Both the position numbers and the translations under genes were made by a program. The notes under the pieces were generated by a model. That model saw only the letters and a program-made list of their open reading frames with translations. It did no database searches and was not told the origin of the DNA. Shown in pieces: positions 15,427 through 19,402 of a DNA stretch of 19,402 nt. Source of the stretch: Alphaproteobacteria bacterium. Lineage in GTDB: Bacteria; Pseudomonadota; Alphaproteobacteria; Bin95. The DNA lies in the NCBI GenBank assembly GCA_022822125.1, contig JAJECF010000146.1:1-19402 (forward strand). The letters are read 5' to 3'. Numbering within the stretch: position 1 is the stretch's first letter; each line of letters starts with the position of its first letter.

Positions 15427-15586
15427 CATCATTCCCATCCGGATCGAAGCGGACAAGCTAGACCAGGGCGGGCCCGAACGCCACCGACGCGAATGCGCAC
15501 ACCGCGAGGACGGCATGACGGGCGAAATAGCGCGAGTTGGTGTATAAACCCGCCGCATTTCCGAGTTGCCGGAGCCGCGCAGGGCC
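15427..15586. promoter_or_regulatory. Divergent intergenic region between the HtrA-like gene and ppk
   Basis: About 160 bases lie between the two divergent starts. A TATAAA at 15543-15548 is a possible -10 box for ppk, but no matching -35 at 16-18 bases is visible; ATGACG at 15515-15520 is 22 bases away. No Pho-box-like direct repeats were recognised. Promoters for both transcripts are inferred from the layout. Confidence 0.35.
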
Positions 15587-17728
15587 ATGCCGATAGACGG
15601 TGGCGCATTCGAATGGTCGGACCTGGAATCGCCGGCGCGGTTCATCAATCGCGAGGTGTCCTGGCTGGCCTTCAACGAGCGCGTGCTGGAGGAGGCGTCG
15701 AATCCGGCGCACCCGCTGCTGGAAAGGCTGCGCTTCCTGTCGATCTCGGCCCAGAACCTGGACGAGTTCTACATGGTGCGCGTCGCCGGGCTGAAAGGGC
15801 AGGAGGCCGCCGGCGTGCGCACGCCGAGCGCCGACGGCCTGACCCCGGCGCAGCAATTGGAGGCCATAGACAGCCGGGCGCGGCGCCTAGTGGAAGGCCA
15901 ACAGGCCTGCTGGCGGCGCCTGCAGCCGGAATTGCGCCGGGCCGGCATCGAGCTCGTGGACGGGCGCACCCTCTCCGACGAGGACCGGAACTGGCTCGAA
16001 GCCTGTTTCATGAGCGATGTGTTCCCGGTGCTGACGCCGCTCGCGGTCGATCCGGCGCATCCCTTCCCGTTCATTCCCAATTCCGGCTTCGGGCTGGTCG
16101 TCGATCTTCACAACCCTGCGGACGGGCGCGACTTCGAGGCGCTGGTGCCGATTCCCAGCAAGCTCGACCGCTTCATCGCCCTGCCCGGCCCCGCGCGGCG
16201 CTTCCTGGCCATAGAGGACATGGTCGCGCTCTTCCTCGGCCATCTCTTCCCGAGATTCGCCCTGCGCGGCGCCGGCTCCTACCGCGTCATCCGCGACAGC
16301 GAGATGGAGATCGAGGAGGAAGCGGAGGACCTGGTGAGGCTGTTCGAATCGGCGCTGCGCCGTCGGCGGCGCGGCAATGTCGTGCAGCTTTCCATCGATT
16401 CGAGGATGCCGCCGATGCTCGCGGCCTCGCTGACGAGGCGGCTCGGCGCCGAGGCCGGCGATGTGTTCACGCTCGAAGGCCCGGTCGGCCTCGGCGATAT
16501 GGACCAGCTCATCGACGGGCGGCGGCCGGACCTTCTTTTCAAGCCTTTCGAACCCCGCTTCCCGGAGCGCATCCGCGATTTCGGCGGCGACTGTTTCGCC
16601 GCCATCCGCGCCAAGGACATTGTCGTCCACCATCCCTATGAGAGCTTCGATGTCGTGGTGCGCTTCCTGCGCCAGGCGGCGAGCGACCCGGATGTGGTGG
16701 CGATCAAGCAGACGCTTTACCGGACCTCGGAGGACTCGCCCATCGTCGCCGCGCTGATCGAGGCGGCCGAGGCCGGCAAGTCGGTGACCGCGCTGGTCGA
16801 GCTCAAGGCCCGGTTCGACGAGGAAGCCAATATCCGCTGGGCCCGGAACCTAGAGCGCGCCGGCGCGCTGGTGGTTTACGGGTTCATCGACCTCAAGACG
16901 CATTGCAAGCTCTCGCTGGTCGTGCGCCGCGAGGCGGACGGGCTGCGCAGCTATGCGCATTACGGCACCGGCAACTACCACCCGCTCAATGCGCGCGTTT
17001 ACACGGACCTGTCCTTCTTCACCACGGACAGGGACCTCTGCAACGATGCGACCCGCCTGTTCAACTACACGACGGGCTATGCGGAGCCGGAGCGGTTCGA
17101 CAGGATCGCCGTCTCGCCGCTCTCCTTCGCATCCCGGCTGCTGGAGCTGATCGAGGAGGAAATCGCCCATGCCGAGGCCGGGCGGCCGGCGCAGATCTGG
17201 GCCAAGATGAATGCGCTGGTGGACCCGGAGGTGGTGGACGCGCTCTACCGCGCCTCAGCCGCCGGCGTCGAGATCGACCTTGTCGTGCGCGGCATCTGCT
17301 GCCTCCGGCCGGGAGTGCCGGGCCTTTCCGACAATATCCGGGTCAAGAGCATTGTCGGGCGGTTCCTCGAACATGCGCGCATCGCATGCTTCGGGGCCGG
17401 CCACGGCCTGCCGTCGCCGCGCGCCAAGGTGTTCATCGGTTCGGCCGACTGGATGCCGCGCAACCTCCACCGCCGCGTCGAGGCGTTCGTGCCGATCGAC
17501 AACGCGACCGTCCACCGACAGATACTGGACCAGATCATGGTGGCCAATCTGAACGACACGGCGCAGAGCTGGCTGCTCGGACCGGACGGCGGCTATACCC
17601 GCGCGGAGTCGGGCCCGACGCCGTTCTCCGCGCACCAGTATTTCATGACGAACCCGAGCCTTTCCGGGCGCGGCAGCGCGCTTGAGCGCTCGGCCAGGAA
17701 GCCCGAACCCCTGCCCGCGCCCGTCTAG
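15587..17728 (+). CDS. ppk1: Polyphosphate kinase 1
   Basis: Reversibly polymerises the gamma-phosphate of ATP into long-chain inorganic polyphosphate. The protein has 713 residues, close to the family norm. The N-terminal domain begins at about residue 18 with [20 protein letters not shown] and [15 protein letters not shown] (54-68). The catalytic part shows [14 protein letters not shown] (373-386), the autophosphorylated histidine His458 in [11 protein letters not shown], the second conserved histidine His596 in [10 protein letters not shown], and [14 protein letters not shown] (619-632). ATG 15587 is used; an in-frame TTG at 15566 would add seven residues and neither has an ideal ribosome site. 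It is followed after 17 bases by ppx, so synthesis and breakdown of polyphosphate are probably co-expressed. Confidence 0.97.
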   Translation: MPIDGGAFEWSDLESPARFINREVSWLAFNERVLEEASNPAHPLLERLRFLSISAQNLDEFYMVRVAGLKGQEAAGVRTPSADGLTPAQQLEAIDSRARRLVEGQQACWRRLQPELRRAGIELVDGRTLSDEDRNWLEACFMSDVFPVLTPLAVDPAHPFPFIPNSGFGLVVDLHNPADGRDFEALVPIPSKLDRFIALPGPARRFLAIEDMVALFLGHLFPRFALRGAGSYRVIRDSEMEIEEEAEDLVRLFESALRRRRRGNVVQLSIDSRMPPMLAASLTRRLGAEAGDVFTLEGPVGLGDMDQLIDGRRPDLLFKPFEPRFPERIRDFGGDCFAAIRAKDIVVHHPYESFDVVVRFLRQAASDPDVVAIKQTLYRTSEDSPIVAALIEAAEAGKSVTALVELKARFDEEANIRWARNLERAGALVVYGFIDLKTHCKLSLVVRREADGLRSYAHYGTGNYHPLNARVYTDLSFFTTDRDLCNDATRLFNYTTGYAEPERFDRIAVSPLSFASRLLELIEEEIAHAEAGRPAQIWAKMNALVDPEVVDALYRASAAGVEIDLVVRGICCLRPGVPGLSDNIRVKSIVGRFLEHARIACFGAGHGLPSPRAKVFIGSADWMPRNLHRRVEAFVPIDNATVHRQILDQIMVANLNDTAQSWLLGPDGGYTRAESGPTPFSAHQYFMTNPSLSGRGSALERSARKPEPLPAPV

Positions 17729-17745
17729 AGCGGCGGGCGCATCGC

Positions 17746-19215
17746 ATGTCACAGGAGACGCGGGCCTCGCGCCGGGTCGGCATTGTCGATATCGGCTCCA
17801 ACTCCGTGCGCCTGGTGGTCTATGGCAACCGGCTGGACAGCTTCCGGCCGCTTTTCAACGACAAGGCGACCTGCCAGCTCGGCGCGGACCTGAACCGCAC
17901 CGGCATGCTGAACCCGGCCGGACGCAGGCTCGCCGAGCAGGCGTTCCTGCGGTTCGTCAATATCGCGGCGCTGCTCCGGGTGGAGCGGTTCGAGGCCTAC
18001 GCCACCGCCGCCATCCGCGACGCCAGCGACGGGGTGGAATTCGCCCGCCATCTGGAGAGCGTGAGCGGACGGACTATCGAGATATTGAGCGGCGCCGACG
18101 AGGCGCTTGCAGGCGCGCGGGGCGTTCTCGGCGCCATTCCGGATGCGGCCGGCGTGGTGGGCGACCTCGGCGGCGGCAGCCTCGAACTCGTGCGCGTCGG
18201 GGGGCGCCGCGCCGCCGAAAGCAGCAGTTTCCCGCTGGGCGTGCTCCGCCTCGCCGATATCGGGAGCCGGAAGGATATCGCCCGGCATGTCGCCGCAAGC
18301 CTGGATGGCGCCGGCTGGCTGCAGCCCTCGGACCCGCCGGGCGGCCTTTATTGCATCGGCGGCTCGTGGCGCGCCTGGGCGCGGCTTCACCTCACCCATA
18401 ACCGCCATCCGCTCGATATCGTCCACCAATATGCGGTGCCGGCGCGGGAGGCGCGCGCGTTTTGCGCCATGTTGACCCGGATGAGCAGCGCCAGCCTTGC
18501 CGAGCTCACCCCGGTGTCGTCCCGGCGGCGGCCGCATCTGCCGGCCGCCGCCGAGATCATGTTGCAGCTGATCGACCGGATCGGCCCGGACCGGGTCGTC
18601 TTCTCCAGCGCCGGCCTGCGCGAGGGGCTGATGCTGCACCGCCAGCGCAAGAAGCAGCGCAAGCGGGACCCGCTGCTCGCTGTCTGCGCCCGGATCGGGC
18701 GCAGCGGGGCCCGCCAGCGCGTGACTCCGGGCGACCTCATGGGTTGGGTCTCCGCGCTCGGCCTCGGCCTCTCGCCCGCCGAGGAGCGCATCGCGGAAGC
18801 CGCTTGCCGCCTGGTCGATATCGCCGGCATGGAGCATCCGTCCTACCGGGCGGAGCACGCCTTCATACGCGCTTTTCGCCTGCCCGCGGTCGCTATCGAG
18901 CATCCCGAACGCGCCTTTCTCGCCCTGGTGCTGGCGGCGCGCTATGACGGGCGCATCGACCGGCACTGGGCCGAGCCGGCGCAAGCGCTGACGGTGGAAG
19001 ACGCGCGCGCGCGGGCCCTGGCGGTCGGGCTGGCGCTCCGGCTCGCCATGACGCTCGCTCCCGGCATCGAAAGCGCGCGGCTCAGGCGCCGGACCGGAAC
19101 CCTCATGCTTTCCGTTCACAGGGATTTCCTGAGCCCGGAGATCGAGCGCCGGCTCGCCGCGCTCGCTTCCGCCCTGGACCTCTCGCCGGACCTAATACCA
19201 GCGGTCGAGGTTTGA
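17746..19215 (+). CDS. ppx: Exopolyphosphatase, Ppx/GppA family
   Basis: Removes terminal phosphates from polyphosphate and may also act on pppGpp, as Ppx/GppA proteins do. The protein has 489 residues. It shows the ASKHA-fold phosphate loops VGIVDIGSNSVRLVVY (11-26) and VVGDLGGGSLELV (137-149), ATAAIRDASD (87-96), and catalytic Glu119 in LSGADEA. The family usually has two glutamates there; the first is Asp118 here. IGGSWRAWARL (204-214) and SAGLREGLML (288-297) are also typical. The C-terminal 170 residues form the helical accessory domain. The final codons, the TGA and the following bases (19198-19224) resemble the intergenic repeat found 58 bases further on, so the original C-terminus may have been altered by repeat insertion. 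It lies 17 bases after ppk1. Confidence 0.95.
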   Translation: MSQETRASRRVGIVDIGSNSVRLVVYGNRLDSFRPLFNDKATCQLGADLNRTGMLNPAGRRLAEQAFLRFVNIAALLRVERFEAYATAAIRDASDGVEFARHLESVSGRTIEILSGADEALAGARGVLGAIPDAAGVVGDLGGGSLELVRVGGRRAAESSSFPLGVLRLADIGSRKDIARHVAASLDGAGWLQPSDPPGGLYCIGGSWRAWARLHLTHNRHPLDIVHQYAVPAREARAFCAMLTRMSSASLAELTPVSSRRRPHLPAAAEIMLQLIDRIGPDRVVFSSAGLREGLMLHRQRKKQRKRDPLLAVCARIGRSGARQRVTPGDLMGWVSALGLGLSPAEERIAEAACRLVDIAGMEHPSYRAEHAFIRAFRLPAVAIEHPERAFLALVLAARYDGRIDRHWAEPAQALTVEDARARALAVGLALRLAMTLAPGIESARLRRRTGTLMLSVHRDFLSPEIERRLAALASALDLSPDLIPAVEV

Positions 19216-19224
19216 GACTCATTG
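19198..19224 (+). repeat. Degenerate repeat unit spanning the ppx stop codon
   Basis: These 27 bases match 19256-19282, the beginning of repeat copy 2, at 20 of 27 positions without gaps, sharing the elements CCA-CGG, TTTG and GACTCA. The ppx stop (19213-19215) lies inside. The pair forms a tandem with a 58-base period. Confidence 0.5.
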
Positions 19225-19251
19225 AGGAGATTCCCAAGGAGAGGAACTTCT

Positions 19252-19377
19252 GACACCAACGGCCTCGATTTGGGACTCACTGGCGAATGCCGCCCGGTTT
19301 CCCTTTTTTCGTCGATCCGCCCGGCGCCCCCGCCTCTCCTCATCCTGAGTAGCGCCCGCCTGCGGGCGCGTATCGAA
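19252..19377 (+). repeat. Intergenic repeat module, copy 2
   Basis: Same 126-bp module as 13611-13736, same orientation, two mismatches. It starts 37 bases after the ppx stop. The REP-like arm TCCTCATCCTGAGTAGCG is present, but the facing second arm of the palindrome is not; after CGTATCGAA the sequence goes directly into a different REP-like unit. The window ends soon after. Confidence 0.9.
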
Positions 19378-19380
19378 AGC

Positions 19381-19402
19381 CTGTCCTGAGCCTGTCGAAG
19401 GG
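19381..19402 (+). repeat. REP-like 22-bp unit at the right window edge
   Basis: This CTGTCCTGAGCCTGTCGAAG-type unit is the reverse complement of 13583-13604 with one mismatch. It may continue beyond the window, possibly into a larger palindrome. Confidence 0.7.

Noticed and set aside
15566..15586. TTG start for ppk seven codons upstream of ATG 15587
   Set aside because: ATG 15587 gives the expected length, and the extra seven residues (PEPRRA-type) have no conserved match. The TTG has no better ribosome site.
14377..16641. 754-codon plus-strand frame over the HtrA-like gene and ppk
   Set aside because: It is antisense to the HtrA-like gene and out of frame with ppk; no conserved motif.
17746..19215. 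GppA rather than Ppx identity
   Set aside because: The families cannot be separated by eye, but the position directly behind ppk favours exopolyphosphatase. pppGpp hydrolysis remains possible as a side activity.

Overview
The window reads as chromosomal DNA of a GC-rich alphaproteobacterium. This rests on the very GC-rich third codon positions, the roughly 1600-residue NAD-dependent glutamate dehydrogenase, the mutM <-> ubiE-ubiB-coaBC-dut arrangement (an order I know from Rhodospirillales and Rhizobiales relatives), and intergenic repeats of the 'CCTGAG...TCGAAGG' and 'CGTCATACCCGG' types common in that class. I cannot assign a genus. No tRNA, rRNA, CRISPR array, transposase or phage gene was seen.

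Layout. 1-431: no convincing gene, two GC-rich hairpins and the leader of the first gene. 432-6143 (+): large NAD-glutamate dehydrogenase, then a DapA/NanA-family aldolase-like protein that has lost the usual catalytic hydroxyl residues. 6136-6166: a perfect 10-bp hairpin where this unit meets a convergent one. 8572-6173 and 9409-8579 (-): mutM followed after 6 bp by a two-domain FAD/GcvT dehydrogenase of the dimethylglycine/sarcosine type. 9486-13482 (+): ubiE-ubiB-coaBC-dut, tightly packed with a 1-bp gap and a 4-bp stop/start overlap. 13483-13970: a repeat-filled gap. 15426-13971 (-): an HtrA-like trypsin-fold plus PDZ protein lacking catalytic His and Asp, followed by a small, extremely acidic protein. 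15587-19215 (+): polyphosphate kinase and exopolyphosphatase. 19216-19402: a second copy of the repeat found downstream of dut.

How the genes work together. Glutamate dehydrogenase feeds 2-oxoglutarate and ammonium into central metabolism. The FAD/GcvT enzyme would oxidise N-methylated glycines and pass one-carbon units to tetrahydrofolate. UbiE and UbiB serve ubiquinone synthesis, CoaBC makes 4'-phosphopantetheine for coenzyme A, and Dut and MutM protect DNA from uracil and 8-oxoguanine. Ppk and Ppx make and degrade polyphosphate. Most of the window is housekeeping.

The parts most worth a second look are the two enzyme-fold proteins with missing catalytic residues, the HtrA-like/acidic pair divergent from ppk-ppx, the unusual cysteine spacing in the MutM zinc finger, and the repeat module at two operon ends, one copy of which appears to have contributed the stop codon of ppx. 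I see no clear evidence of a wholly new multi-gene system.
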